DNA from: Polyangiaceae bacterium | Lineage (GTDB): Bacteria; Myxococcota_A; Polyangia; Polyangiales; Polyangiaceae | NCBI GenBank assembly: GCA_025937785.1 | Contig: JAICQQ010000025.1 | Coordinates: 1 to 60,729 of the forward strand | Direction: 5' to 3' | Length of the DNA: 60,729 nucleotides | Shown: piece by piece, positions 1-6,737 of the stretch | How the letters are laid out: each line of letters opens with the position of its first letter | How positions within the stretch are numbered: the stretch's first letter is position 1 | Notes under the pieces: generated by a model | Databases searched by the model: none | What the model was told of the DNA's origin: nothing | The model's input: only the letters and a program-made list of their open reading frames with translations | Position numbers and translations under genes: made by a program

Positions 1-280
1 AGTCGATGCGACCGAAGCGCGTGCCGAGCAGCTTGTGGCCACGTGATTCCATGTGTGAAATCCCTGGTCGGAGCATTCGTGGGTCATCCCAAAACGTGGC
101 GTCCAGTTCCTGCAAAGCAGCCAGAAGCCGACTTGGGTTAGGGGGCCGCAGCGAGTAGAGGATGTCCAAATCCTGGGTGTGGATCGGCGCACCTTGCATG
201 ACGCCAGCGAGCCCGCCCACGACGGCGAATTCAACCTCGTGCTTGGCCAGAACCCCAACCATCGCGCGAAAGTTGAACAT
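1..280 (-). CDS. nucleotidyltransferase, AbiEii/MNT-like (partial)
   Basis: The 3' end of this minus-strand gene lies outside the window, so only about the first 93 residues are seen. It begins MFNFRAMVGVLAKHEVEF and carries the nucleotidyltransferase signature: VVGGLAGVMQG (GG motif) followed by T-x-DLDI, the metal-binding D-x-D. Proteins of this fold (DUF6036, AbiEii and MNT groups) transfer nucleotides to proteins or RNA and are often one half of a toxin-antitoxin pair. The ATG at 278-280 overlaps the TAA of the upstream small ORF, which fixes the start and indicates translational coupling. It is the first of three such genes within 2.8 kb. The exact substrate, and whether it is toxin or antitoxin, cannot be told. 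Confidence 0.75.
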   Translation of the reverse strand, partial: MFNFRAMVGVLAKHEVEFAVVGGLAGVMQGAPIHTQDLDILYSLRPPNPSRLLAALQELDATFWDDPRMLRPGISHMESRGHKLLGTRFGRID

Positions 281-510
281 TAGCGGGGTGGTTCGATGTG
301 GCGGACTGTCGCCAGTGCGTTCAGCGTTTCTTCGACGGCGCGTACCCTCTCGGTGGGAGTCTGCGCCAAGGTCCAGCGGATGAGGGACCGATCAACCCCA
401 TTCGCGTCGTATGCCGCGCGGAAACGGGCGTCGAGTTCCGCATCGACGGAGTCTTCCGGCTTTTCCGGCTCGAGCACTCCGTCTTCGCGGCGGGCTTCTG
501 CGGGTTGCAT
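280..510 (-). CDS. small partner ORF of nucleotidyltransferase A
   Basis: This 76-residue acidic protein starts at an ATG (508-510) and stops by overlapping the nucleotidyltransferase start. It is rich in Glu and Asp at the N-terminus and predicted helical (for example TPTERVRAVEETLNALATV). No family is recognised. Its place, directly upstream of and coupled to an MNT-type gene, is the same as that of the 81-residue ORF at 1468-1713, although the two proteins are not obviously similar in sequence. That arrangement suggests a two-component toxin-antitoxin or regulatory module, but this is inference. A degenerate copy of its last codons survives at 6214-6260. Confidence 0.6.
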   Translation of the reverse strand: MQPAEARREDGVLEPEKPEDSVDAELDARFRAAYDANGVDRSLIRWTLAQTPTERVRAVEETLNALATVRHIEPPR

Positions 511-620
511 CGTGGTCAGAATAGCACGGGCTTGCTGGTCGTACCGGCTGTAGCTCTTGGCTCCGGACGGTTAGGGCAATCGTTCACGAATCGTCCATTT
601 CGGACGCCAGTTGCCGCGAA
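511..620. other. short upstream region, no gene seen
   Basis: This is the stretch between the module A start codon and the inverted repeat at 621-660. It should contain the minus-strand promoter for 280-510, but no convincing -35/-10 pair was recognised. Overlapping open frames here look like chance frames in GC-rich DNA. Confidence 0.3.
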
Positions 621-773
621 ATGTCGCGAATGGGTTCTGAAAACCGTCGCTTCGCGACATTTGGCGGCATCTCGATACCTTCGAACCGGATTTAGGTTCC
701 GGTACCGCAAGGTGTGGGGGTTCAAGTCCCTCCTCGTGCACCGCGCTCCGAAGGCGCGCTCGTGCCCGAGGAG
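621..773 (+). repeat. 153-bp repeat, copy 1: inverted repeat plus tRNA-Leu 3' half
   Basis: The unit starts with an inverted repeat, ATGTCGCGAA (621-630) and TTCGCGACAT (651-660), separated by 20 nt. It continues through a short conserved spacer into the 3' half of a tRNA-Leu and a GC-rich tail ending GTGCCCGAGGAG. Copy 2 lies at 2785-2937 with the same 20-nt spacing between arms. From the right arm onward the two copies (648-773 and 2812-2937) align without gaps over 126 nt with 10 differences by hand count; the 20-nt loop has diverged. Both copies sit upstream of minus-strand nucleotidyltransferase modules. Confidence 0.85.
686..742 (+). pseudogene. tRNA-Leu(UAG) 3' half, copy 1
   Basis: The piece begins exactly at an anticodon stem (CCGGA, 686-690) with a 7-nt loop TTTAGGT holding anticodon TAG at 693-695 and closing TCCGG. 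A class II variable arm (ACC-GCAA-GGT) follows, then a T-arm with loop TTCAAGT, then an acceptor strand CTCGTGC, discriminator A and CC, with G in place of the last A of CCA. No matching 5' acceptor (GCACGAG) or D-arm is found upstream; instead the inverted-repeat spacer is present. It is therefore not a functional tRNA but a 3' fragment, the part used by many integrases as an attachment site. Confidence 0.8.
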
Positions 774-867
774 TCCTTCGGCCTTCGCTTCGCTCTTCGA
801 GCTCAGCTTTCGGCTCAAGTCCCCGCGCCGGCCACGTGGCTAACGGTGGGCGGCGCGCTCGTGCCCG
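759..867 (+). repeat. degenerate ~99-bp repeat, first unit plus start of a second
   Basis: The unit runs from TCGTGCCCGAGGAG through CTTCGGCCTTCG, a T-arm-like GGCTCAAGTCCC, the 10-bp palindrome GCCACGTGGC and TAACGGTG to GGCGGCGCGC. It then restarts with CTCGTGCCCGAGGAG before the match is lost near 867. Related units occur at 1850-2117 and 2922-2995. Confidence 0.7.
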
Positions 868-889
868 AGGAGGCGATCGGAGTGCTTGC

Positions 890-1471
890 TTAGCGACGCT
901 TGTGCACCTGCTGAACGACGGTTTCCAGTCGCGCCAGATGGTCTTCCCCTTCGAGCGCTTGGCTGAGCTGAGAGACAGTGCTTCGCACGCGCTGCAGATC
1001 CAGGTTCGGAACGGACTCGAGGATGCCCTCTATATCGGCGATGTCTCGAGGTCGCAGCGCCAACGCCTTCATGACAACGATGTCTTCGGCAGTGGCGAGG
1101 GCGAACGAGACTTTCTTGACCGTTCGCGGTTCGGCCCGTTCGACCACCTCCCGTTCGAAAGGCAGCATGCCGAAACTAAGATCGATCTCAATGCCGGACG
1201 GCTTGTGAACCAGTAGCAGCACGCGGGTTGTTCTCGCGAAGTCGAGTGGCGCTTGGATCCTTGGCTGTATATTGTGCTTCCGGGCCGAGTCGAGTAGCGA
1301 CGACCAAGTACGGTCCTCTGCGAGGGCAACGAGGTCGACGTCCTTGGTGACTCTTGGCTTGCCATGCAAGGAAGCTGCAACGCCACCGATAATGGCATGA
1401 GGTACTTCTGCGGCTGCGAGCCACGTCGTGGCGGCCCGAATCGCCGCGAGCAACCCCTCGAGCGGCTTCAT
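890..1471 (-). CDS. nucleotidyltransferase, AbiEii/MNT-like (module B)
   Basis: This is a 193-residue nucleotidyltransferase-fold protein. The signature is IIGGVAASLHGKPRV followed by TKDVDLVAL, with the GG motif near residues 28-29 and the D-x-D pair about 15 residues later. A further Asp in the strand around IEIDLSFGM would be the third metal ligand of the fold. The ATG at 1469-1471 overlaps the TGA of the upstream ORF as ATGA, so this start is preferred over a longer frame reaching 1534. Family members modify RNA or proteins and commonly act in toxin-antitoxin or phage-defence systems. The target is unknown. Confidence 0.8.
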   Translation of the reverse strand: MKPLEGLLAAIRAATTWLAAAEVPHAIIGGVAASLHGKPRVTKDVDLVALAEDRTWSSLLDSARKHNIQPRIQAPLDFARTTRVLLLVHKPSGIEIDLSFGMLPFEREVVERAEPRTVKKVSFALATAEDIVVMKALALRPRDIADIEGILESVPNLDLQRVRSTVSQLSQALEGEDHLARLETVVQQVHKRR

Positions 1472-1713
1472 TCTCCCGAACTTGCGGTCGCATCGACACG
1501 CATGGCTCGATCGACATTTCGCAAGCGCGTCCAAAGTTCCCAGACGTGAGCGTCATCAGAGAGCGACTCTCGCCATCCGAAGTCGTCCACGGACGCCATG
1601 AGGGCAGCGAGTTGAACCAGTTTGGTTTCCATACCGGCTTGCCGAGCTTCGTCGCGCAATCGCGCGTTCACCAGTGCCCACCGCTCACGTTCGGAAAGCG
1701 ACGACTCAGCCAT
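1468..1713 (-). CDS. small partner ORF of nucleotidyltransferase B
   Basis: This 81-residue protein (start MAESSLSERERWALVNARLR) is highly charged and mainly helical, with a central LVQLAALMASVDDF segment. The ATG at 1711-1713 is chosen over a TTG 18 nt further upstream. Its TGA overlaps the nucleotidyltransferase ATG by ATGA, so the two are almost certainly translated together. Small ORFs in this position are common beside MNT genes and could be the antitoxin or an adaptor. No domain is recognised. Confidence 0.65.
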   Translation of the reverse strand: MAESSLSERERWALVNARLRDEARQAGMETKLVQLAALMASVDDFGWRESLSDDAHVWELWTRLRNVDRAMRVDATASSGE

Positions 1714-1849
1714 CCCTGTACCGTAGCACAACTCCTGCTGCGCAGGGAACGAAGCGCCGGGGTGACGCCGCTGACGTTCGGCGCAGGATCGAGACGATCC
1801 TCTGTGCTTCGGGCTTCGATCAGCTATGTAACTTCGTCGCCCGCGGCGA

Positions 1850-2117
1850 AGTCAGGCCTCGTCTCGCCCTTCGGGCTCAGCCTTCGATTCAAGCCCCGGC
1901 GGTGGGCCACTTCATACTCGTGGCTACCGGCGAGCGCAGCGCGCTTGTGCCCGAGGACTCCTTCGGCCTGCGTCTCGCCCTTTGGGCTCAGCTTCGGCTC
2001 AAGTCGCTGCGGCGGGCCACGTGGCTAACGGTGAGCGGCGCGCTCGTGCTCGAGGAGGACTCAGGCCTCGTCTCGCCCTTCGGGCTCGCCTTTCGGTTCA
2101 AGTTCCCTCCTCGTGCA
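1850..2117 (+). repeat. array of three degenerate ~99-bp tRNA-tail-like repeats
   Basis: Three head-to-tail units can be read: about 1850-1943, 1944-2042 and 2043-2117. Each shares CTCGCCCTTCGGGCTC, a T-arm-like GGTTCAAGTCC or GGCTCAAGTC, and in the first two a GGCGGGCCAC block (the second with palindrome GCCACGTGGC). The last unit ends TTCAAGTTCCCTCCTCGTGCAC, which is almost the true tRNA-Leu 3' end seen at 721-741. The array separates modules B and C. The rest of the stretch 1714-2133 holds no gene that can be supported. Confidence 0.75.
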
Positions 2118-2133
2118 CTAAAAGTGCGTCGCG

Positions 2134-2736
2134 TTAGGGCTTCGGTAGTTCCGTGCCTCGCGCTTCGCGTGCGCATTGGAGCAGTACCTCGAGGTCAAGA
2201 CGCGAGGCCCACGAGGTGAGATAGGCGTCGTCCATGCTGGCACCGCTGATGCGAAGCACGGACACGATGTCGCGCCATTGCTTTTCGGATACTTCGCCGC
2301 CCTCGCGGAACCAGAGCAATTTTCGTAGCACAGTGTCTTCCGCGCTCTTGACGACGAGCGTCTCGCCACTTGCGCGGACTACCACGGCGCGTCGCCTCGA
2401 GAATTCGCTTTCGTCGAACGGCTCGTAGCCGCGGCCAAAGAAATCGATCTTGGTTACGACGGAGAGGTAGAAGGCATTCGCCGATCGCGCATGGAGCAGG
2501 GCGTCTCGCAGCATGTCGGTGTCGACCTCGAAATCGCTGCCCAGCGCGTCGCGGAGGGCTTTCGTGAGTCCTACCGGCAGCGCGATTACGAAATCGATGT
2601 CGTTGGTCGCTCGTGGTTCGCCTTGGAGCGAGCTCGCCAGGCTTCCACCGAGAAAGTATTCGGCCCCCACAGAGGTGAGGGCACTCGCCGCCTTGAGCGC
2701 GATGTCGATCGCATTCTCGCCGACGTCAGCCGGCAT
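2134..2736 (-). CDS. nucleotidyltransferase, AbiEii/MNT-like (module C)
   Basis: This is a 200-residue nucleotidyltransferase-fold protein starting MPADVGENAIDI (ATG 2734-2736; a TTG 9 nt upstream is possible). The signature is YFLGGSLASSLQGEPR followed by TNDIDFVIAL, giving the GG motif and D-x-D. A later SVVTKIDFFGRG provides the third acidic strand. The C-terminal half contains SAEDTVLRKLLWFREGG, a sequence type frequent in this family. No small partner ORF is seen upstream; instead the 153-bp repeat copy 2 begins 49 bp before the start. Function is inferred only at family level. Confidence 0.8.
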   Translation of the reverse strand: MPADVGENAIDIALKAASALTSVGAEYFLGGSLASSLQGEPRATNDIDFVIALPVGLTKALRDALGSDFEVDTDMLRDALLHARSANAFYLSVVTKIDFFGRGYEPFDESEFSRRRAVVVRASGETLVVKSAEDTVLRKLLWFREGGEVSEKQWRDIVSVLRISGASMDDAYLTSWASRLDLEVLLQCAREARGTELPKP

Positions 2737-2784
2737 CGAGCTCAACGCCAGGGAACATTCATGGCGATTCGGAGATGTCGCGAG

Positions 2785-2937
2785 ATGTCGCGAAGTACTT
2801 CGCAGAATCTGCGCTTCGCGACATCTGGAAGCATCTCGCTACCTCCGAACCGGATTTAGGTTCCGGTCCTGCAGGGTGTGGGGGTTCAAGTCCCTCCTCG
2901 TGCACCGCGCCCCGAAGGCGCGCTTGTGCCCGAGGAG
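2785..2937 (+). repeat. 153-bp repeat, copy 2: inverted repeat plus tRNA-Leu 3' half
   Basis: The arms ATGTCGCGAA (2785-2794) and TTCGCGACAT (2815-2824) are 20 nt apart, as in copy 1. An extra partial arm ATGTCGCGA lies at 2775-2783. The sequence downstream to GTGCCCGAGGAG is collinear with copy 1. The changes in the variable-arm stem (ACC/GGT in copy 1, CCT/GGG here) keep it able to pair. Lying just upstream of the module C start, the inverted repeat could also act as an operator. Confidence 0.85.
2850..2906 (+). pseudogene. tRNA-Leu(UAG) 3' half, copy 2
   Basis: It has the same extent as copy 1 (57 nt): anticodon stem-loop with TAG at 2857-2859, variable arm, T-arm with TTCAAGT, acceptor strand CTCGTGC, A and CC, followed by G. 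The 5' half is again absent. The anticodon arm, T-arm and acceptor strand are identical to copy 1. Confidence 0.8.
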
Positions 2938-2995
2938 GACTCAGGCGTTCGCGTCGCGCGTCGCGCTCAGCTCTCGGCTCGAGTTCCTGTCGTCT
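2922..2995 (+). repeat. degenerate ~99-bp repeat unit after copy 2
   Basis: It starts GCTTGTGCCCGAGGAGGACTC and continues through GCGCTCAGCTCTCGGCTCGAGTTCC, matching the first three quarters of the family at 1850-2117. The palindromic block is missing. From here to 3076 no further feature is seen. Confidence 0.55.
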
Positions 2996-3076
2996 CCTCG
3001 ACGAGTCGGCATCCCCGGGCCAACGCCAAGGTCCCAACGAGACTGCACTGCCAATCGGTGCTAAAGAACTGATGGG

Positions 3077-5020
3077 ATGGCGGCTGATCTGGCGCTTTTC
3101 GAGGATTGTGTGCGGGCGATCGCACGAGAGTTGCGACGAAAGCTCTTGGACGGATCGTCGTGGCTGGTGGCTCGACCCCCCCGCGCGCGTCCGCCGCTTC
3201 CGGGCCGGCGCGCAGTCCGTGGAGCGCTCGCCGCGCTGGCCGTGGCCACCGCCGTCGGGTGTGGGCAGGGCACGCGGCGAGGTTCAGGTACAGACGACAC
3301 CGTGACCGGCACTGGAGGGGGCCAGCCTGCGACGGGAGCGGGTGGGGCGAGTTCCGGCGACGTTGCGGCCATAACAGCTGGGCCGAGCGTGACGGGTAGT
3401 GGCGGCGGCCCCGAGTGCGAGCGCGAGCTGAGCTTCGAAGCGGTCATCCTCGGTGAACCCGCTCCCTTCGATCTGATCGTCGTCGCCGATCACTCCGACA
3501 GCCTCGGCTTCTCTCGAGACGAGTTGGCGCAAGGCCTCTCGGACCTGCTAGATGGAGTGCGCGGACGCCACGTGCGGGTGTTCTTGCTGACGCCGACACA
3601 ATACGGAGCGTCGAGCGCGCCGGCGCAGTATCCCCAGACAGGTGAACCCGTCGTTGCCTGGCAAGATCCCGCGACGGGTGAAGCCTACGAGCCGGCGATG
3701 ACGACCTACAGCCAGAGCTGTACCGATCTCGACCGCACGCCCATCGATTGCCCCGATCCGCGTGCTGAGCTGCCCTACCTGGTGGTCGGCACCTGGGAGT
3801 TCGCCATGCCACCTCCCATCGCCGAACTCACCCCCGAACAGACGGAGGCCGAGTTTCAGGCACAGGAGCAGGCGCTGGCCGATGCCATACTCTCCATCAG
3901 AGGCAAGGGTTCTCCCCATGAACAGCCGCTGTGCACCCTCGCTCGTTATATCTTTCAAGACCCCGAGCTGCTGCCGAGCAACGCTGTGTTCCTCGTGCTC
4001 TCCGACGAGGACGACGGGAGCACCCCCGCCGAGTGCCTAAAGGGTTTCGAGGCTGGGCTTACGTTGGTCGAGAGAGACGCCGGTTCGGAAGCTTGTAGCT
4101 CTGATTGCGACGGGTATCTCTACAGCATCCCCGGTGAAAACTACTGGGAGCGTCTCGAGTACCATTGCGCCGCCTTTGACGACGTCGGCATGATGCTTCC
4201 GGGAACCGAAAACTCTGACTGGGACAACGTCGCCCTTGTCGATAGCTGCGCCGAAGTCTCTCCCGGTCCGTGCAGCGACGCGGAGTGGGAGAGCGTGGCA
4301 CGCAATTGCGATGTGGGAACCGAAGTGTTCAGCTGCGAGCGGCAGTGCTATACCAATGTTTTGCCGTGCCAGGTGCAGCTGCCCGATGCCAGCGTCGACG
4401 CCTGCACGGAGGCGTTCGTCTACAACGGTATCCAGTACAAGGATCTTCCCGAGTACTGCGCCCTTATCGACCGGCCGGCGACTGGCGCTTGTACCTCCAG
4501 CGGGTTCAATGAGCTGACCAGCACGTCGCTGACCTCCAGCCAGCGACTCACCCAGGTGACGCCTGGCTTCATGACCGAGCACCTGGCCCACCACGTCCTC
4601 CAGGAAGCTGAGAGTCAGTTCGGCGAAGACAACTTCCTGGTCGAGGCCATCGTGCACGATCCGAGCTTTTCGTGCGAGCTGGGCGCGGGACAGAGCTACG
4701 CCACGAATCTCAGCAGGATCGTCGCCGACTCGCGGCATCTGTTTCCGCTCTGTGAGTCCTACGCTCCCGCGCTGGCGTCCGTACTCGGCTTCGCTCAGGC
4801 GCTGACCCAGACCGAGTTTCTGCTGCAACTGGAAGAGGGTGAGTCGATCAACCAGGTGCTGGTCGAGGCGCGTGATGGCGCTCAGCGCGAGCTACCGACC
4901 ACTTCGTGGACGTACGACGACGCGACAGGGACGCTGCGTATCGACAGGTCGGTGATCACGGGCACGGACAGCCGCTTGAATGTGGAAGTCACCTCGGCGT
5001 GCATCCCCATCATCGAGTGA
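3077..5020 (+). CDS. vWA-domain lipoprotein
   Basis: This protein of up to 647 residues has a lipobox-like segment LAALAVATAVGC near residues 52-63 and a Gly/Thr/Ser linker. A von Willebrand A-like domain begins FDLIVVADHSDSLGF, where D-x-S-D-S resembles the metal-binding MIDAS. The C-terminal part is rich in paired Cys (SCTDLDRTPIDCPD, CERQCYTN, PCSDAEWES), suggesting disulfides outside the inner membrane. The N-terminus before the lipobox is long (about 50 residues), so the true start may be an internal GTG; no convincing ribosome binding site settles it. A role in surface adhesion or a secreted assembly is likely, but the partner is unknown. Confidence 0.75.
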   Translation: MAADLALFEDCVRAIARELRRKLLDGSSWLVARPPRARPPLPGRRAVRGALAALAVATAVGCGQGTRRGSGTDDTVTGTGGGQPATGAGGASSGDVAAITAGPSVTGSGGGPECERELSFEAVILGEPAPFDLIVVADHSDSLGFSRDELAQGLSDLLDGVRGRHVRVFLLTPTQYGASSAPAQYPQTGEPVVAWQDPATGEAYEPAMTTYSQSCTDLDRTPIDCPDPRAELPYLVVGTWEFAMPPPIAELTPEQTEAEFQAQEQALADAILSIRGKGSPHEQPLCTLARYIFQDPELLPSNAVFLVLSDEDDGSTPAECLKGFEAGLTLVERDAGSEACSSDCDGYLYSIPGENYWERLEYHCAAFDDVGMMLPGTENSDWDNVALVDSCAEVSPGPCSDAEWESVARNCDVGTEVFSCERQCYTNVLPCQVQLPDASVDACTEAFVYNGIQYKDLPEYCALIDRPATGACTSSGFNELTSTSLTSSQRLTQVTPGFMTEHLAHHVLQEAESQFGEDNFLVEAIVHDPSFSCELGAGQSYATNLSRIVADSRHLFPLCESYAPALASVLGFAQALTQTEFLLQLEEGESINQVLVEARDGAQRELPTTSWTYDDATGTLRIDRSVITGTDSRLNVEVTSACIPIIE

Positions 5021-5254
5021 GAGCGCGTTCGAGTTGCGTCAGCTGAGGCATGTCGATGCCGGCGCCGATGGTTACTGTTCGGGTCGACGCGCCCCAAGGC
5101 TTCGTCTATCGCGAGCTCCATAGCGACGTGAGCATCGGGTCGGCGCGGTCCCAGGTCGGTTTCGCAATCGTTCACCAATCGTCCATACCCTTCGAGGCTC
5201 GGCGCAAATCGCCAAGCATCTCCGACCAGATCACGTTTGGCGAGGGACAGGCGC

Positions 5255-6169
5255 TCAGAGATCCGGAGGGAGCGCCTCTGGATCCAGTTCCCGCATCGCG
5301 CCGCGTTGGCAGAAAGCTGCGCGCAGTTCGGCACGATCCATGCGTTCGGCAGGGGCAGGATCGCTCGAAGTGGTGTCGAACCACGCCGCCTGCCAGGCGC
5401 CCAGCGCTAACACCCAGCGGCCCTCGTCGTTGCGGCCGAGGTGCAGCACCGGGGTCTGGATCGCGGCCGCGCCGTACGAAAGGTACGTGACCCCTGCGAA
5501 CAACCGCTGGCCGTTGCAGGAGAGCCAGAACGGCTGGATCCTCACGCCATCGAGTAGGGCACCGTGGAGCTCGGAGGCTTCGGCGGTCAACGTGAATTCG
5601 AAGCGCTTCGCCGGAGACGGATCGGCAGCGGCGAACTCGATGTCGGTGTCGGCGATGGAGACCAGGATGTCTTGAGGCAATTCGGCGATCTCTTGCTCCA
5701 GATCGTCGTACTCGTAGATGACGTCCACGCCGGTGCTGAGGATGTCGATAACACAGCTGTCGCCTGGCTCGAGGCACGGCTCTGAGCCGAGGCAGCACGC
5801 GGAACCATAGAGTTCGCAGGCGTCGATGCAGCTTTCACCGCCGGCGCCGCTGCTGCCTGCGGAGCTGCCGCCCATGGACGCGCCTCCCGCGGTCCCCCCG
5901 CTGGACGTATCGCCGCCCGCCGTGCCGCCGCTGCCGCCGCCCGAGGAGGTGCCGCCGCTCGAACTCGTGCCCGTGCTGGAGGAGGTGCCGCTGCTCGAGG
6001 GGCCATCGGTGGTCGGGCCGCCCGTGTCGCCGGTGCTCTGGCTGCCTCCTGAAGTGGTGGTGCCGGTGCCGTCCGGTGGGTGGGCGTTGGAGGCGTCCTT
6101 ACCCCCGCAGCCGTTGGCGAGGACGAGCACCAGGAGCAAGGGACCGGGGAGACAAACCGAGGAGTTCAC
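5255..6169 (-). CDS. lipoprotein with long Ser/Gly/Thr linker
   Basis: The GTG at 6167-6169 puts a clean signal peptide first (PLLLVLVLANGC lipobox), giving about 304 residues. The longer frame upstream to 6502 would add about 110 residues without signal features and would run over the nucleotidyltransferase relic. After the lipid-modified Cys come about 100 residues of Gly/Ser/Thr linker. A Cys-containing patch (CIDACELYGSACCLGSEPC) and a globular domain of about 160 residues follow, with no recognised family. It faces away from the vWA gene at 3077-5020 in a tail-to-tail pair. The 234 bp between them hold no supported feature. Confidence 0.7.
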   Translation of the reverse strand: MNSSVCLPGPLLLVLVLANGCGGKDASNAHPPDGTGTTTSGGSQSTGDTGGPTTDGPSSSGTSSSTGTSSSGGTSSGGGSGGTAGGDTSSGGTAGGASMGGSSAGSSGAGGESCIDACELYGSACCLGSEPCLEPGDSCVIDILSTGVDVIYEYDDLEQEIAELPQDILVSIADTDIEFAAADPSPAKRFEFTLTAEASELHGALLDGVRIQPFWLSCNGQRLFAGVTYLSYGAAAIQTPVLHLGRNDEGRWVLALGAWQAAWFDTTSSDPAPAERMDRAELRAAFCQRGAMRELDPEALPPDL

Positions 6170-6213
6170 GAGCGGGACTCTAGCGGGTCGGGGTTCGCGA
6201 AGCCACTTGCCAC

Positions 6214-6260
6214 CATCGCGCGAAAGTTGAACGTCAGCGGGGTGGCCCGATGCGGCGGAC
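6214..6260 (-). pseudogene. relic of nucleotidyltransferase module junction
   Basis: These 47 bp match 259-305, the junction between the small partner ORF and nucleotidyltransferase A, with 5 differences by hand count. Read on the minus strand, they would encode the end of the partner and the first residues of the enzyme, but the enzyme ATG is changed to ACG and no further similarity continues. It is a dead fragment left by duplication, recombination or loss of a former module. It sits just upstream of the lipoprotein gene at 5255-6169. Confidence 0.65.
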
Positions 6261-6737
6261 GATGGTCTGCGAGCCGTGGTGCTGGCCGGCGGTCCGCGGG
6301 CGAACCACGCTCTCGGGCGCGGAAAGCCAATAACGCTGTGCTGTTGAGACGGTGATGGTGCGTTAACGATCCCTTCGCGACTGCGTGAACGCACCGAGAG
6401 CCTACGGTCACGGCCCCGAGGCGCGCCCATGAGTTGGGTCAGCTTCGACACGACGTGGATCCGAAAACACGTCCTGCTCCGATGAGCTGGCAGACAGCTC
6501 ATAACATCGTGTTTCTGCAGACGTTGAGCCTTCCGCGATCGGCGTGTGCTGCGTCACGCTAGTCTGATACCGAGGCACGGTGAATTTTCACTATTCCCGT
6601 GAAGGGAGGTGTGATAGCGTGGCATGAGTATCCTGTGAGATTGCACTGCGGCCACGCGGTGGATTTTCGTTCAGGGCACTGGTGGGTCGTGGGGTATCAA
6701 TCCGTGGGCCAGTCCGAGGACTGGCAAGGGGCAAAAC
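6261..6737. other. upstream region of the lysyl oxidase gene
   Basis: No gene is supported here. A GTG-initiated frame from 6599 with a GGGAGG upstream could code for a short basic peptide, but it runs into the lysyl oxidase gene in another frame and is weak. A small hairpin at 6709-6724 lies just before the ribosome binding site. A transcription start for 6738-8813 is expected in this stretch. Confidence 0.4.
6709..6724 (+). promoter_or_regulatory. 5' leader hairpin before lysyl oxidase
   Basis: CCAGTC-CGAG-GACTGG forms a perfect 6-bp stem with a 4-nt loop, followed by AAGGGG as ribosome binding site and the ATG at 6738. A stem this close could affect translation start. There is no direct evidence of regulation. 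Confidence 0.35.

Noticed and set aside
686..742. A functional tRNA-Leu gene
   Set aside because: Only the 3' half from the anticodon stem on is present; no 5' acceptor strand or D-arm matches upstream, and the 3' end reads CCG.
1755..1790. Another relic of the nucleotidyltransferase junction (CCGCTGACGTTC)
   Set aside because: Only 12 bases match, in the opposite orientation to the other modules; chance is likely.
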